From NCBI RefSeq assembly GCF_026745355.1, contig NC_079206.1, forward strand, positions 14,320,616 to 14,384,615: a DNA stretch of 64,000 nucleotides, given 5' to 3'. The position numbers were made by a program, and so were the translations under genes. Under the pieces are notes generated by a model. That model was not told the DNA's origin, searched no databases, and was given only the letters and a program-made list of their open reading frames with translations. Positions 22,691 to 35,523 of the stretch are shown one piece after another. Position 1 is the first letter of the stretch; each line of letters starts with the position of its first letter. Origin of the DNA: Beta vulgaris subsp. vulgaris (Eukaryota; Streptophyta; Magnoliopsida; Caryophyllales; Amaranthaceae).

Positions 22691-24239
22691 GCCATTGTTA
22701 GGCATCATTAAAGATTTAAAGTGGAGTGATTCAATAAACAATAAGCATTCATTATATATTTGTAATCTAAGCTTTTGCTCTTTGTGTATCCATTGTTTCA
22801 AAAAGGTTTGGTTAATGCTTTAAAATGGCTTAATCTTATTTATCTTAAACTTTTTTTTTTTTTGAGAGCTTAAGTTGTTTGGACATTTTAAAATGTTTCT
22901 CGCAAAAAGTTTGTGAATATATAAAAACAAAACATATGGCAAATTAAAGATTGTTCTTTCCAAAATACATGTATATCTCCAAAAAAAAAAAAAAAAAATT
23001 TAGATCCCGTAGCAACCTTAGTTGAATAAATCAAAAAAAATACTAAACACATCAAATATCCCCAATATGCTTCCTGTTCAAGAAAAAAAAAAAGAGCAAT
23101 TGTTACTTATATTTGTTTTTGACATAAAATCTAACATTGTTAGGCTAGGATAATGGACATTCTATTTCTAGCCATAATAAGTGGTTGATATTGTTCAAAC
23201 TCTACCTTGTAGAGTTATTTTACAACTCTAGAGGATCCAAACACGGTCTCACTATTCCCATTATCTCCAAAGACGCTGACTTCAAAATGAGTTGCTCCTT
23301 TTATCATTGTTTTTGAGCAGTCATGTTCATTTGTTTATTCTTCATCTCTGTACTTTACATGCATCAAATACTTCTTAATTAGCGTTTAAAGATCTAATCA
23401 CTAATAACTTATCCAGGTTAACTAAGCTAACACCAAATTATTAAAAAGGGATCAAGATTGTCAGCTAATTAGCTAGGTATCTATAAATCAATTGGCAGCT
23501 CAAAATCTTTGACGCAAATTTTTGGAAAAAGACTGAGCAACTTCAACAAAAACCAAAGTTAAACAAAGGAATGAACCTACTCATTACTTAGCACCTTTAT
23601 CATGGAAGAAAGCATCTTTCTGGGTTGATACAGGGACCAGTAAAAGCACTAGTGCATAAGTGCCTAACTGGTACCTTCAGTTTCCTGAAAATTAAACAGT
23701 AACTAGTATTCCAATTTCCAAACATGTCTATTTCAATCTTCAACACCCAATAAGAGTTGGTATAATCTCTTCTTCTAAGCCATATATAATGGTCAATTTC
23801 AAATAGCAATGGATATCCCACTAACCTCCCACGGCCTCAATGCGGGTTTTATACTATCCACCCCCCTTACCCGGATAGTATCCCACTGCATTCCCGGTAT
23901 AGGATCCAGTTGTGAGGCCCACATGTACCATAAAGAGAATGATGGTCGGACCATGATGCACATCCATTCAAGTAGTTCGGTAAGTTTTCGATAGAGAAAT
24001 CCAAAACCACCTTTATTTCTTAAACTAGCTCCCTCACTTTGAAGCAAACTAGCAAAGTGGTACTTAATAAAATGTGAAAGGAGGAAGGCCAAGGAATCAA
24101 GAATTGTTTTGTTAACGTCTTCTGATTGATAAGTCTGAAGTCTAAGAAGCATGGTCAAAAGTTTAGTTAATAAATTGAATGTAAAAAGGTTAATGATCTT
24201 ACCAACCTCTAAAAGGAAGCCCTGTTTTCTTTCACATTC
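22691..24239. other. Intergenic, upstream of the expansin-like gene
   Basis: AT-rich, with homopolymer runs at about 22852-22864 (T) and 22981-22999 (A). The 163-codon minus-strand open frame at 23799-24290 has no motif I recognise, and part of it (23813-24000) is less AT-rich, so it may be an unidentified repeat. No gene is called. Confidence 0.5.
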
Positions 24240-24247
24240 TATAAATA
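24240..24247 (+). promoter_or_regulatory. TATA box of the expansin-like gene
   Basis: TATAAATA lies 97 bases before the start codon at 24337, a normal spacing for a plant core promoter with a short leader. Confidence 0.65.
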
Positions 24248-24336
24248 CTGCAGCACTTCTCACAGATTTCTCATGTATCAAACAACGCATCTTCTCTAAA
24301 TCTTAATCTCATATCCTTCTCTATAATATCCTCAAG

Positions 24337-25739
24337 ATGGCTTTCTCATTGCAGAATATACTTAACCTCTCTATCTCCTTGTTTCTCCTGACAAGTTTAG
24401 CTAAGGCTCAAAACTGTAGTGACTGTTTCATTCAATCACGAGCTTCATACTACCCAAACTCTGACGAATATGGAACAAATCGTGAGTATTATGTAAAATA
24501 ATATTATGCTACCATTCTAAACACTATGTTCATTGAATATCATCATTCATCTTTGATGACAATTTCTAAAGCATAGACTAAAAAAGATTTTCATATTATT
24601 GTTAATACTATAGCATATCCTACTGAGTTACTAAGATATGAATAATGATAAGTGAATGTACCATTGAAATGGAATGTAGATGGGGCGTGCGGGTTTGGTG
24701 CATTTGGAGCTACAGTCAACGACGGACATGTCTCAACTGCGTCAGATCTCTACCGTGATGGAGTTGGTTGTGGCGCTTGCTATCAGGTAACGAAATAAAC
24801 CAGATGAAACGAAGAAGGATTCTACAAGATGTTGTTTACCAACTCCCTCTCTACGAATTGTTTTGAATGCATTTGTTGTTGACTTGTTTCTATAGGTGAG
24901 ATGCACCAACAGCAATTATTGCTCAGACAATGGGGTTACTGTGGTCATTACAGATCAAGGCTCTGGTGATAACACAGATTTCATTCTCAGTGAGCGTGCT
25001 TTCAGCAAGATGGCTCAAACAGAAGACCTGGCTGCATCTTTAAAATCCCTTGGTGTTGTGAACATAGAGTATCAACGGTTCGTTCTTAAAAAATCTGTTC
25101 ACTTCATCATGTCTATTACATTTAACAAAGAATTACCCTATACTGGGACACACAATTTCAGTAACTAGTGTACGACCACCTGTCTAGTTAGAATTGAGGA
25201 ATGTCATAATAGAGCATCTAAGTATAACTTACTGAGATCTTTCTTCGACACAGGGTTTCATGCAACTACCCAGGCAAGAACATAACATTCAAGATTGATG
25301 AGAGTAGCAGTTACCCTAGTTATCTTGCTTTTGCTATTTATTACCAACAAGGCCAAAAGGACATCACTGCTGTGCAACTATGCGAGGTCTCAATTTCTAT
25401 CATAGCTTATTTCACTTTTTAAATTATAGTATTTTCTAACCAATCATCTTATAATTCTTTTGCTGCAACAATGGAAATACAGCGAAAAAAAAGAACAGAG
25501 GAATTAGATACTAACATGCATTTTGATATGTGCAGACACAAAGCTTTACCTGCAAGTTACTGCAACGAGACCATGGAGCTGTGTGGACAAGTACTCCTCC
25601 ACCAAGTGGACCGTTGGCTATAAGAATGTTGTTCAGTGATGGCGATGAAGCAAATGATACGTGGATCGTTCCTGTCAATAACATACCTCAAGACTGGAAC
25701 CCAGGAGCCATATATGACTCTGGAGTACAAGTGAACTAA
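24337..25739 (+). CDS. EXLB1: Expansin-like B protein (5 exons)
   Basis: Secreted cell-wall protein of the expansin superfamily, EXLB branch. Exons: 24337-24481, 24680-24786, 24896-25077, 25254-25386, 25536-25739, in phase, 256 residues (family about 250). An N-terminal signal peptide is evident (hydrophobic 7-20, likely cut after AKA at 24). The double-psi beta-barrel domain has HGACGFG, GCGACYQVRC and TDQGSGDNTDFILS. The link FGVVNIEYQR-like (here LGVVNIEYQR) leads to a C-terminal CBM63-like domain ending IPQDWNPGAIYDSGV. These blocks match EXLB1 as I know it better than alpha- or beta-expansins. EXLB proteins have no proven wall-loosening activity. A TATA box sits 97 bases upstream. Confidence 0.9.
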
Positions 25740-27309
25740 AAGAAAAAGTCTCATGTACTGATCAATATAGCAATATGAATATGCTCTATTCTTTCTCTTT
25801 GATTCTGTATCTTTCATCAGATTTTAGTTTAGGTTAAGACTTTAATCAATTATTATACATGACGACCAATAAAACTTAAATTTCAATTTTTTTTTTTCTT
25901 ATGATAATGGCTGCCTGTTTCGATCAACATCTTCCAAAATCAGAGACTAATAGTCACATCCATTACTTCTATTACAAGCAAATTTAAATCATTACAGCCA
26001 ACTAACAGTACATCAGAAGAGGATCCTGATTCCTGCCCATGGCAAGGTAAAGGAGGTGTCACATATGCAGCCTTACACTAGGCAAAAGGACTGTCTTCAC
26101 TTGACCTCACTTTGTCTTATTTTTTGTTGTTTTTCCCCTTCAGTACAATTATATGTACCTTTGCTTCAAACTGCAGGGCCAACATAGAGAAGTTTACTCA
26201 ACTATTATGATTTAATCCTTTACAATCCAAGGCCAAAGCAATAGTGTATTTTTGCCTTCGCCAGAAATAAGCATAGTTGCCAACTAAATCTCCTTACAGA
26301 AACATAAACTGCACATATATGTTTTTAATGAACTTGATAAAATCCATACTATGACTTTTTATCCACAAAAAGAAAAAGATCCGGACTATGACTTCCATCC
26401 TAAATCACTGTGAAACCCATAATACAAGTAAAAAATTTAACCACACTTTTCGAGATTAACCATTCATAATTCATAAATACAAGTTCTGGCTCTTATGGCC
26501 TTCCTTTTACTTATAAATACAAGTTCAAATTCATTTGAATCTTTTCAAATCAGATCAGATATAGTAATACAAGACCAGAATACTTGGGTAGACCAAAAAG
26601 GAAGTTCAGAATATCACACAGTTACACTAAAAAAAGTTCAGATTCAACCAGATAATAAACTCAGGTCAAATCATGATTCAAATTAAGGAAAGTTCACCCA
26701 AACCAAACAGAGCCTTAATCAAGATGTGAAGCAAGGATGGGAAGAAGTATCATCATACAACGCAAGATAATTCAATTTAACAAATAAGTACAGTTTAATG
26801 AAAGAGAAGTTGTGAAGTGTGAATGGAAATGAAGTAGGAGCACGGAATGGCTTTAAAATAAAACCAATTTGTCATTTTTCAAAAATCATGTCCATCTAAG
26901 CTTACGATCCCAATGTCTAATGGAGAAAACTAGGGTAAATAGCAGTATGAATTATGTAGTAAACAACTTTGAAATTCCACTTGTACATTGTTTACACCCT
27001 ATAGGTAACCAGATGAGTTTCACCATAATTATTAAAATTAGTTCGAAGGGACAAGTCGATAACTTACATATTAACCCGATCTTTATACCAATATATGAGG
27101 ACAATGGTTTGCACAGAGAACTATAAAATAAGATTTTTACCAATTTGCTTTGAAATTGTTATCCCACAACGATACCTGTCAAACTCAAACACACTCGTGC
27201 TACTATTTGTAGGATTGATCTTCCTTTGATGCTTCTATGCCATCATGGTCTGGGACTCTGCTTCTTGACATTTATCACAATACTACCCTATCTCCCAACA
27301 CGTATCACA
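25740..27309. other. Intergenic between two convergent genes
   Basis: No gene seen. The tract 26460-26710 ends in AACCAAACAGAGCC, a MITE-like terminus, without an identified partner. It should hold the 3' UTRs of the expansin-like gene (+) and PPR gene (-). Confidence 0.5.
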
Positions 27310-29232
27310 CTACCCTGCTGTGCTAATTTCTGACAGCTTAACTTGAGAACTCATTTGTCTCAACATGGTGTAAATCATAGTTCTTCGATGGAATGAACCA
27401 TCTTTTGGGCAGTCTTTTTCATCTATCCCAAAGCAGGACTTGCTGTACCCTGCTTCTTTGTGCAAACCATTCTCCTTCATAAGTTTCCTCACTTTGTCGA
27501 CATCATCCCATCTCCCTTGTGCAGCATATATGTTTGATAATAACAGATAAGCGCCAACATCTTCAGGTTCGTGCTCAATCAGCCACTGTCCAACAGACTC
27601 CCCAAGCTGTATGTTCGAATGTGTATGACAAGCTGAAAGTAGGGCACCCCATAATGCAGATCCTCCCTTCATATGCATCTCCTCTGCTAGCTCTTCTGTG
27701 TCTTTCAGCAAACCAGCCCTCCCAAGGAGATCAACCATGCAGCCATAATGCTCAACCTTTGGTTCCATCTTGTAAACTCTTTGCATGACATCAAAATACC
27801 ACCAACCTTCTAAGACCTTGCCTGAATGGGCACACGCTGCTAAAACACAGACAAAAGTGGTGTGATTAGGTACTTGCCCTCGTTTCTCCATCTCAAGAAA
27901 CATTTCAAGGGATTTATCAACAAGACCATGTGAACCATAGCCCATGATCATAGAGTTCCAAGACACGACACTCTTCTCAGGCATACTATCAAAGACGTCT
28001 TTAGCCAAATCCATATCCCCACACTTCGCATACATTGTCAAAAGAGACGTTGAAAGCAAAACATCAGGCTTAATCCTCTTATTACATTCTATGTAACGAT
28101 GGACCCACTTACCTCGATCTAGCCTACATAAATGGCCACAAGCTGTTAGGACACTCACAAGAGTAGCTTCATTAGGCTCAGCTTCTCCTTGTACCATCCT
28201 ATCAAACAATGCCACACACTCATCATACTCCTTACTTCGTACATAAAGAGCCAACATGGTATTCCAAGAAACCACACTACGTATAGGCATTCGATTAAAA
28301 CACTCACGAGCAGCCAAGACATCACCCATCTTAGCACACCCGTCAATCAAGCAATTCCAAGAAACAACATCTCTATAAGGCACTTCCCCAAAAAACTCAA
28401 TTGCTGCCTCCATATTCCCAACCCCAACATAGCCAGCAAGCATCGAGTTCCAAGTAACGACATCTCTCACAGGCATTTCATCAAACAGTTTGCGAGCAAG
28501 ACCCACCTGTTCATTTTTTACATACCCATCAATCATGGTATTCCAAGTCACCAAATCACGCTCAGAACTTTCATCAAACACCTTCTCTGCATCCTCTATT
28601 CTTCCAAACACAGAGTACATACGAATTAACGAGTTTTTAACAAACAAATCCGAACCAAACCCATATTTCAATACACTGCCATGAACCTTTACACAATCCA
28701 CAGCCGACCCAAGATCAACACAAATCTTAATTATCATGGGAAAAGTATAATGGTTAGGCACAATACACCCACCAATTACATAATTATAATAAAATACAAG
28801 ACCACTTTCTAGGTCACCCTGATTCAAATAGCTTCTAATAATGGTATTACACATAAAAGCATCAACTTCTTCAAGCTTTTCGAGGAGCGAAACAGCGTGG
28901 TTTAAGGCATGAGGCAGAGAAGATAGTTTCTTTATAGCGCGACTGGCGGCGAGGGGGTGATGAAAGAGGCCTAAGATGATAAGTTGAGCATGAATTTGAT
29001 TGAATTGTACAAGATTACAACATTCGTCTACTTTTTGGAGAATTGGGTGGTTTAGGTTTAATGTGTTTAGATCTCTTTCATCAGAGTTGAAATCTCGGGA
29101 AGACCTAAATTCGACATTGGAGCAGATTTTTGGCGGGGATTTGAAGAGAGATTTATGGGATTTGAGGCGTTTTTGGAGAGAGAAAAAGGTGATGGAAGCT
29201 ACTGGTTTGAACAGGTTTCTTCCAACGGTCAT
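27310..29232 (-). CDS. PLS-type pentatricopeptide repeat protein, E subgroup, intronless
   Basis: RNA-binding PPR protein acting in a plant organelle, usually in editing or other RNA maturation. The frame is 640 codons with no introns, usual for this family. The N-terminal ~40 residues are rich in K, R, S and F with few acids (MTVGRNLFKPVASITFFSLQ), consistent with a mitochondrial or plastid transit peptide. Repeats run from about 130 to 540, with classic phrases: DLVTWNTMIDGYVKN, DVVTWNSMLAGYV, SVVSWNTMLALYV and SVVSWNSMIMGYGSHG. The E motif follows (ALWGALLSACHTHSN...PEDVGAYLLLSNIYAAQGRWDDV). After KEAGYSKSC the usual E+/DYW sequence is not recognisable, so there is no deaminase domain. I cannot name the orthologue or target RNA. 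Confidence 0.93.
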   Translation of the reverse strand: MTVGRNLFKPVASITFFSLQKRLKSHKSLFKSPPKICSNVEFRSSRDFNSDERDLNTLNLNHPILQKVDECCNLVQFNQIHAQLIILGLFHHPLAASRAIKKLSSLPHALNHAVSLLEKLEEVDAFMCNTIIRSYLNQGDLESGLVFYYNYVIGGCIVPNHYTFPMIIKICVDLGSAVDCVKVHGSVLKYGFGSDLFVKNSLIRMYSVFGRIEDAEKVFDESSERDLVTWNTMIDGYVKNEQVGLARKLFDEMPVRDVVTWNSMLAGYVGVGNMEAAIEFFGEVPYRDVVSWNCLIDGCAKMGDVLAARECFNRMPIRSVVSWNTMLALYVRSKEYDECVALFDRMVQGEAEPNEATLVSVLTACGHLCRLDRGKWVHRYIECNKRIKPDVLLSTSLLTMYAKCGDMDLAKDVFDSMPEKSVVSWNSMIMGYGSHGLVDKSLEMFLEMEKRGQVPNHTTFVCVLAACAHSGKVLEGWWYFDVMQRVYKMEPKVEHYGCMVDLLGRAGLLKDTEELAEEMHMKGGSALWGALLSACHTHSNIQLGESVGQWLIEHEPEDVGAYLLLSNIYAAQGRWDDVDKVRKLMKENGLHKEAGYSKSCFGIDEKDCPKDGSFHRRTMIYTMLRQMSSQVKLSEISTAG

Positions 29233-29370
29233 TTCATCAGCTTCTCAAGCTTTGGCGGGAATATCACTCTGCTTCCTGTAATGAGTTTTGGGTTAGATAG
29301 AAGCAACTTTTTGCATAATACAGCATTGTTTTTTGAGGGGAATGCATAATACAACATAATTAAATATATT

Positions 29371-29615
29371 TCCTCCGTTGTGTTTTAAATGAAATATTAG
29401 GTGAAATGATGTTATTTATTGATTAATTTTGACTCCAATTTATCGCCATTATATAAAGAAAAACATAGTCAGGTGAAATATTGTTAGATTCCTCTTGATG
29501 CATATTATCAAATTGCAACTTTTTTATATTTTTTACGTGTGGACAACTAACGATATTAATGATTAAAGAAGTGTGTTGGGTTGCGTGAAAAAGCAAATGG
29601 TTCAGTTAAGAAAGT
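29371..29615 (-). mobile_element. MITE family B, uninterrupted copy
   Basis: It begins TCCTCCGTTGTGTTTTAAATGA and has Stowaway-like character (CTCCGT end). Its reverse complement aligns along its length with the split copy at 39167-39390 plus 41748-41797. Shared strings include TTCTTTAATCATTAATATC and TTTTTCTTTATATAATGGC. The right end is decayed. Confidence 0.7.
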
Positions 29616-30059
29616 ATTATGTTCAAATTTGTACGCTAATAAACGTGTTGAATCCTTTGGTAACTTGTAAGTATAACTATTATACCAAAGATATTAGTGT
29701 TATTATTTTTTTTTATACATGCTTTTGTTATTTTCTTTTCTTATTTTGCTCGCAACATTTTACGGCCGTTGTTTATACGACTTTCGCTATTTCGTTATAA
29801 TCACTTTGACTTCCTATGTCCTCTATATATCTTACATGTACGATATGTTAAAATTCAATTGTTTTCGACATAAGACTTGTCTTGCATTCAAGAAAGAGGG
29901 AGCGAAACTACCAACTTATAGTATTTGACTATTTGTTCATGTTGATTTATTCTCAGGGCTATGAGCCTATGACCCACGTAGGAGGTAGAAGAAAGCATTT
30001 CAAAGCATATGAAAAAAAGTTTTTTTGAGGTGGTTGTATCCTAGAGAAGGTTCGACGAG

Positions 30060-30535
30060 GCGTCGAGGCCTAATATATATGGGGCATCATGCGATAACCC
30101 TGGGAATGCTGGAGGTATCATATGTGGTTATCAAAGGGAACCCATATACGAAGGTGAAACTTCTAACGATTATGCATGGCCTTGCCATTGCTTGATATGC
30201 AGGTCACACAGAACTCTAGTTAGTAGTAGACTCGCTCAGAAGTCGTGGTTCGTTGTTTAGTTGAGAGTAACACCCTCTTTTCAAAACTGTCAATATAATA
30301 TATAAATGTAAGGCATTGATTTTTCAACCCAATTGGAAAGTCAAATTAAATATTGCTATTAGAGAAGCGAACTGAACAACAAATTGGTTAACTAATTACA
30401 GGATTAGATTATCACCTAAGTTGAATCTTCTACAGACGGCCCTGGTAGGTCTTAGTGACGTTTTATTAGAGGACATGAGTTGTGTTGCTTTAGCTCGACA
30501 GTTACCTAGCGATGGAAGACATGGTTATATTCTTG
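30060..30535 (+). pseudogene. LINE ORF2 C-terminal relic (RNase H and tail)
   Basis: Frames on + read GNAGGIICGY, then MHGLAIA and LVVDSL, the order expected in the LINE-encoded RNase H ('G..GGIIR', 'A...GL..A', 'VE.DS'). These are followed by WKVKLNIAIREAN and finally VGLSDVLLEDMSCVALARQL, which matches the usual ORF2 end. At least two frameshifts separate the pieces. No 5' part is present. Confidence 0.6.
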
Positions 30536-31290
30536 TTTAGCTTGTGATAATATCCTTGTTTTAGCTTGTGGTGATTTTAGTTCAGCTTTCTTTTCTTTTT
30601 GTTTTCTTTGGCCTGGTTTCCCTTTGTTATTGTTGGTTCTCTTTTCTTTCTTTGTTGTAGGGATTTGCCCCTCTTTCTTAGCTGGGGAAGAATAAGAAGA
30701 TCGGAACCACAATCTTTCAAGCTTTAATTTGTCCTATTAAGGGTGATCATTTAGGGAATGCAATGGGTCGGACTTGGGTCATAATCCGACTCCGACCCTA
30801 GACGAAATCGGATTTTAAATTCGACTCCGACGTCCAACATCCAACTACGAAAATACGATCCGACTTAAAATCCTAAGATTCACCTCCGATCCGATCTAAT
30901 TTTTTTCCTCCCATTTTTTAGTAGAAAATTTAGATAATTGAAAGATTTTGACATGCCAATTGTGAATCACCTAATATCAAGTTATCTATTTCACCAAACC
31001 TGATTTCTAGAGCCGCTGGAAAAACAAAAAAAATGGCAGCATCTATTCTACTCCTATGTTTTCGATTTGAATAATAGAAAAAACATACTTATTAGGGTTT
31101 GCTTCTTGAGCTTTAATCAATCTCTCTCCTTATTCTCTCCCCATTAATCCTATTACGCACCTGATCATATCAAAACATTGATTATCCCCAATTCAATTTG
31201 AAGATTTCTATCTCAATTACAAGCTTGCTGAGTTGAACTCTTCGCAATTTATAATTTTGTTGAATTCACGTTCAGAATTGATCAATCAAG
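30536..31290. other. Intergenic, probable promoter region of the COQ10 gene
   Basis: No coding sequence. 30770-30900 contains repeated ATCCGACTCCGAC-like phrases, similar in style to the GGATCGGATT phrases at 39.55-40.07 kb. The last 200 bases should include the COQ10 promoter and leader; no clear TATA box was chosen. Confidence 0.45.
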
Positions 31291-34200
31291 ATGCCGAATT
31301 TTTTGTCAACATTGAGAGCAGTTGGGAGGAGCAGATTATTGCGGCAGAACAATATTAAACCATTAATCCGACATCGGAATCATACAATTAATTTGGGAGA
31401 GATTGGAAATTATGTTTCAGTTCGATGTTTGAGCAGCATTGCTGGAATTGATTGCTTTTCTTCTAGAAATTTAATTCATCGTCCTAGGAATTTCTTCATT
31501 CCATATGAGAAATTGCAGAGAAGGTGGTTTTTGGGTTGTGGAGATGGTGAAGAAGGAAGTGTTTTATCAAAGGTGTACGAGGAAAAACTTGTAATTGGGT
31601 GAGTTTTCAAAAAATTATTGCATTTGATTTTACTAATATTAAGATTTTTTTGAGGATGCATGAGTCCTATTTTTGCTATGATGCAATTGATGTGATTGAA
31701 AATTCATTGTATAATATGTTAGGGAGGAATTTAGAGTAGTTTTTCTGAAATTAAGTTGATAGATTATGGATTTGAAAAGACTTGCCAAAGTCTGCCTTAC
31801 GTACGTTTTCGAGAGTAAGATTAATCTCTGAATTTGAAATTACTGCTTATTTATCTGGTATTGGCCGTAATTTACAAGAAAATTATGTAGTAAGGCCGTA
31901 AGGGTTAAGGATTTACTCGGTGTGAGATACCACATTGTTCGAGGAGGGTCGATTTTGCCTATGTTACTCAGGCACGGATTGAGTGTTTACTCGGATACGG
32001 TAGTATAATTCAAGTTTTTAGCTTAAAATGAAGTATCCAAGTAGAGTGTCGTGTCGGACACGACACGACATCCCGTTTTTGAGGTAAATGAAGGTGTCGG
32101 AGTAACACTGGATTTTGCTATGAAGGTTGTGGTAATTACAGATGAGAACATTGAGAAGGATATTTTGAGCTTATAAGAACTTACATGTTAGGCCTTGTGA
32201 TGTATGAAGTAAACGTTTGATTCATAAGCACTTGTTGCTTTGCTAGATATATTTCGCCACTGTCTCCCCTAGCCTCATTCCGTTCTTTTATCTAAATTCT
32301 AGCTCTCGTTTTGGATCTTAGAAACTGTAATATTGCCAACTGTTCAGTAATGGTGATTGTACTGTGAGTCTGTGATTATTGTTTAATTGGCTATCTATAT
32401 CTGCCAACTTTTGTTATCTAAAGCAGATAATAATACATCAGCAGGTAGAAGATGGAAAATTATTAGCTAGGATCCTTGATATCAAGCATGACTTTCATTT
32501 GAAGTTCTTCTGTTACTGAGTTACCATGAAGGAAGAAGTAAGCTATGTGAGAGAACGTTACATGTGTTTTTTATTAAAATTTAACTGGACGAGGATTATT
32601 TGCAAAAATCTCTGTTCGGATAAAGTAATTACAGAAGATAGGTAATGGAAAGCTGTTAGGATAAGACACTGCTAAATAAAGCCTTTCTCATCATAGTTAG
32701 TTACTTGGTTAGCATCACTTCTTTACACATCTATGATGTTTTTGAGGACTGAAGCTTGAAACTAAGATTACGTGTATACACAGGTACTCCCCTGAGCAGC
32801 TGTTTGCTGTTGTTGCAGCTGTAGATTTCTATGAAGATTTTTTACCTTGGTGTCAAAGATCAGAGATAGTTCGGCATCACCCTGATGGATCATTTGACGC
32901 TGAATTAGAGATTGGTTTTAAGTTTCTGGTTGAGAGTTATGTTTCACATGTGGTTTTAGACAAGCCAAAGATGGTTAAGGTACAACTTCTTATCTCACCT
33001 TACTTCAATTTACTTTACATTTGCTGCTCGAAAAACATACACATCTCTTTATTAATCGTTGTTTTGTGTGAAATTGTTATGATTGAGTGACTGCGGAAAC
33101 GCAATCATGTATGCACCCTGAAGGACTCGTTTCTGAACTTTGAGTGATAGGTCTATATATGCAGTCCTGCTGCTTAGCAATGCCTTCCGAAACGAATGGG
33201 TTGTTTTATTTTTGCTAGAATACAATGGTGCTTGAAAAAGAAGTTTGAGAGTAAAAGATGGGAAGATTAGGTTATACAGAATATGCACTTCTATGCTTTC
33301 ACCAATTTGTGTCATGACTTGGCATATAATTGAATCGCAATTATAACATCCTTGTTAATTTAATTTGCACTGGGCGCAATCTAAATGCCTGTGAGTTACT
33401 TGGATTTGATAAGTTTCACATCGGGACTCCATTTTTCTTTTTTTGAACTAGAACACTACCTGAACTTGTAATAATTAATCAACTATGCTGAACTCCCTTT
33501 TTTGGGGGTTTGTAAAGGAAGTGTCAGAGAGGCATAGAAATGAGAAATGAAGTAGTAAGCATTGTGGCTCCAAAGGAGAGCACGTTGGGGTGAGGGGTGT
33601 TAGTGAGGGCGTCATCATGTTGTCTAATTATATTTTTTCTATGCAATTTACCTAATACAGTGACGTATATATGATCAAAATGATTGTAACTGTCAGACCA
33701 ATCATAGAATCTGCTCTTTTATATATGGTAAGCGGTCCTTTTAAACAGAGGGAGAAAAGTATTTGGCCCTAATTTCAAGGGAACAAGTTGCCTGGGTTGA
33801 TACTTGATAGCTATGTCATGTAGTAAATTGTTCCTGCTTGAGCTATTTATCAATCTATCCAGCAATCAGTCCATGTATCTAACTCACTATCTGTATTATT
33901 TTTTATGGTTGAATCTTTTGGTGTCAGCCTATCAGGTGTAGGTAGTTGTAAATGAAGTCTCTGGCGCTCTTTGATTGATATATGCTGATCTTTCTACGTT
34001 TCTTTATGGTGCCAGACCACTGCATCTGAAAGCAACCTTTTTGAACACTTGATCAACGTATGGGAATTCAGACCAGGACCAACTCCAGAAACCTGTAACC
34101 TTTATTTCTTGGTTGATTTCAAGTTCCGTTCACCACTTTACCGACAGGTTATGGTCTTTTTATGTTTTTTTCTCTATGTTAAACTTGTTTTTGACCACTT

Positions 34201-34456
34201 GTGGTCCAACAAGAAGCGCAACCTTTAATATTTTTCTACTACACAAGACACTGCAATTTTCCTATTTACTTATAAAGCCACAGCTTTATTTGATTGTGAT
34301 GAAGACATGTTGTGCTCCCTCACAAGAATGATGTCTTCTTGTACGCAGGTGGCATCGATGTTCTTCAGGGAGGTGGTATCTCGATTGGTCAGTTCGTTCA
34401 CTGACCGCTGTCGTTTGCTATATGGCCCAGGAGCAACTATTGAGCAAAGGGCGTAG
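31291..34456 (+). CDS. COQ10: COQ10 homologue, mitochondrial coenzyme Q-binding START-like protein (4 exons)
   Basis: Small lipid-binding protein of the COQ10 / polyketide-cyclase (SRPBCC) family, needed for ubiquinone function in the respiratory chain, on the matrix side of the inner mitochondrial membrane. Exons: 31291-31598, 32784-32979, 34016-34147, 34349-34456, all in phase, 247 residues. The first ~90 residues are basic and serine/arginine-rich without acids at the start ([19 protein letters not shown]), a plausible mitochondrial presequence. The START-like domain runs from about 100 to 240, with [60 protein letters not shown] and [10 protein letters not shown]. These blocks are characteristic of COQ10. 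Intron 1 (1.2 kb) includes a 17-nt palindrome, GTCGTGTC-G-GACACGAC (32048-32064). Confidence 0.92.
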
Positions 34457-35160
34457 GATTTTGGAGTAAACTCGCCTTCATCTTCAGCTCTAGTCCTTCG
34501 CTAGAAATATTGTGGCATTAGTGCGTGAAACAATGTAATTCAGCATCCCCATTCTTAATTATTGTTAGTCTTAGAGTAGTTCAAGTTTGTATAAATGAGA
34601 AACACTTGATCATCTAAGAGTCCAAATTGAGGCTTACTACGGGGTGTCATCCTCTACTTCAGCTTCTGAGACTGGAACGAAGGGCTTTTTAAACATGTAC
34701 ATTCTTCCCTGAGGTCAAGTATAAGATAAAGCCATGATCGACTGATTGGAGATCAGATAACGAAATGATGCATGTACTGTCTCACTAGTTTTTACAGAAA
34801 AATGAATTTTCTATATAATTATGTATAAATATCTTAAATTCATGTTATTTTCGAGATATAAGAAAAGTTATGGTTCAAGAATCAATTGTGAAAGACACTG
34901 AAACTTGTTCGTTGGTGATGATTGCTTGAGAAAGTTATGAAGGCGAAATACTACCCTATTTCTCTATTCTTCAATGAAGCGTTTGGACTGGATTCTTGAA
35001 TACAGGTCCAATGAGCTTGACAAGGAAAGTGTTTCTTAGCGCATCCTATCAGCAAGAGACTTCCTAGAGACGTGTATGTTTAGATTCGTACAAAAGATCG
35101 TAGTGTTGGCAAGTGGGAAAATGTGGTTACATGGGGTGAGTGCATATCTGCACACTCTAA
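34457..35160. other. Intergenic, 3' flank of COQ10
   Basis: No gene or repeat recognised up to the MITE at 35161. Confidence 0.5.
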
Positions 35161-35523
35161 GACTCCGTTTGGTAGAGCGTAAAACATTTTCTTGGAAAAC
35201 TGTTTTCCTCTATTTTCAGTTTTACATTGTTTGGTTGGGCAAAGGAGTGTAAAACCATTTTCCCTTGGTGTAAATTTACACTCTCAATGATGGAAAACCA
35301 TTTTTCCTTCAAAATGAAGGGAAAATTATTTTCCTTATCTCTCTTACACACTCCTCTCACTACCTCCTTATTTTCCCTTTCATATTTCTTTCATTTTCAT
35401 TATTTTTCTTACATGGAACCAAACAACGGAAAACTAATTTTGGAATTGTGTTTTCCATTGTAAATTATTTTCCATGAAAATTATTTTACACTGAACACGT
35501 TTTACCCCCTACCAAACGGAGCC
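35161..35523 (+). mobile_element. Tourist-like MITE, family A copy 2, TSD TAA
   Basis: It is flanked by TAA at 35158-35160 and 35524-35526. The ends are GACTCCGTTTGGTAGAGCGT and (reverse) GGCTCCGTTTGGTAGGGGGT. The internal order of motifs matches the copy at 9224-9593 in reverse orientation. The 78-codon open frame at 35227 is the counterpart of the open frame in copy 1 and is not a gene. Confidence 0.85.

Noticed and set aside
23799..24290. 163-codon minus-strand frame upstream of the expansin-like gene
   Set aside because: No motif, overlaps the expansin promoter and TATA box; at most an unknown repeat fragment.
28155..28684. Open frames on + (146 and 64 codons) and - (63 codons) within the PPR gene
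   Set aside because: They are shadow frames of the 640-codon PPR coding sequence.
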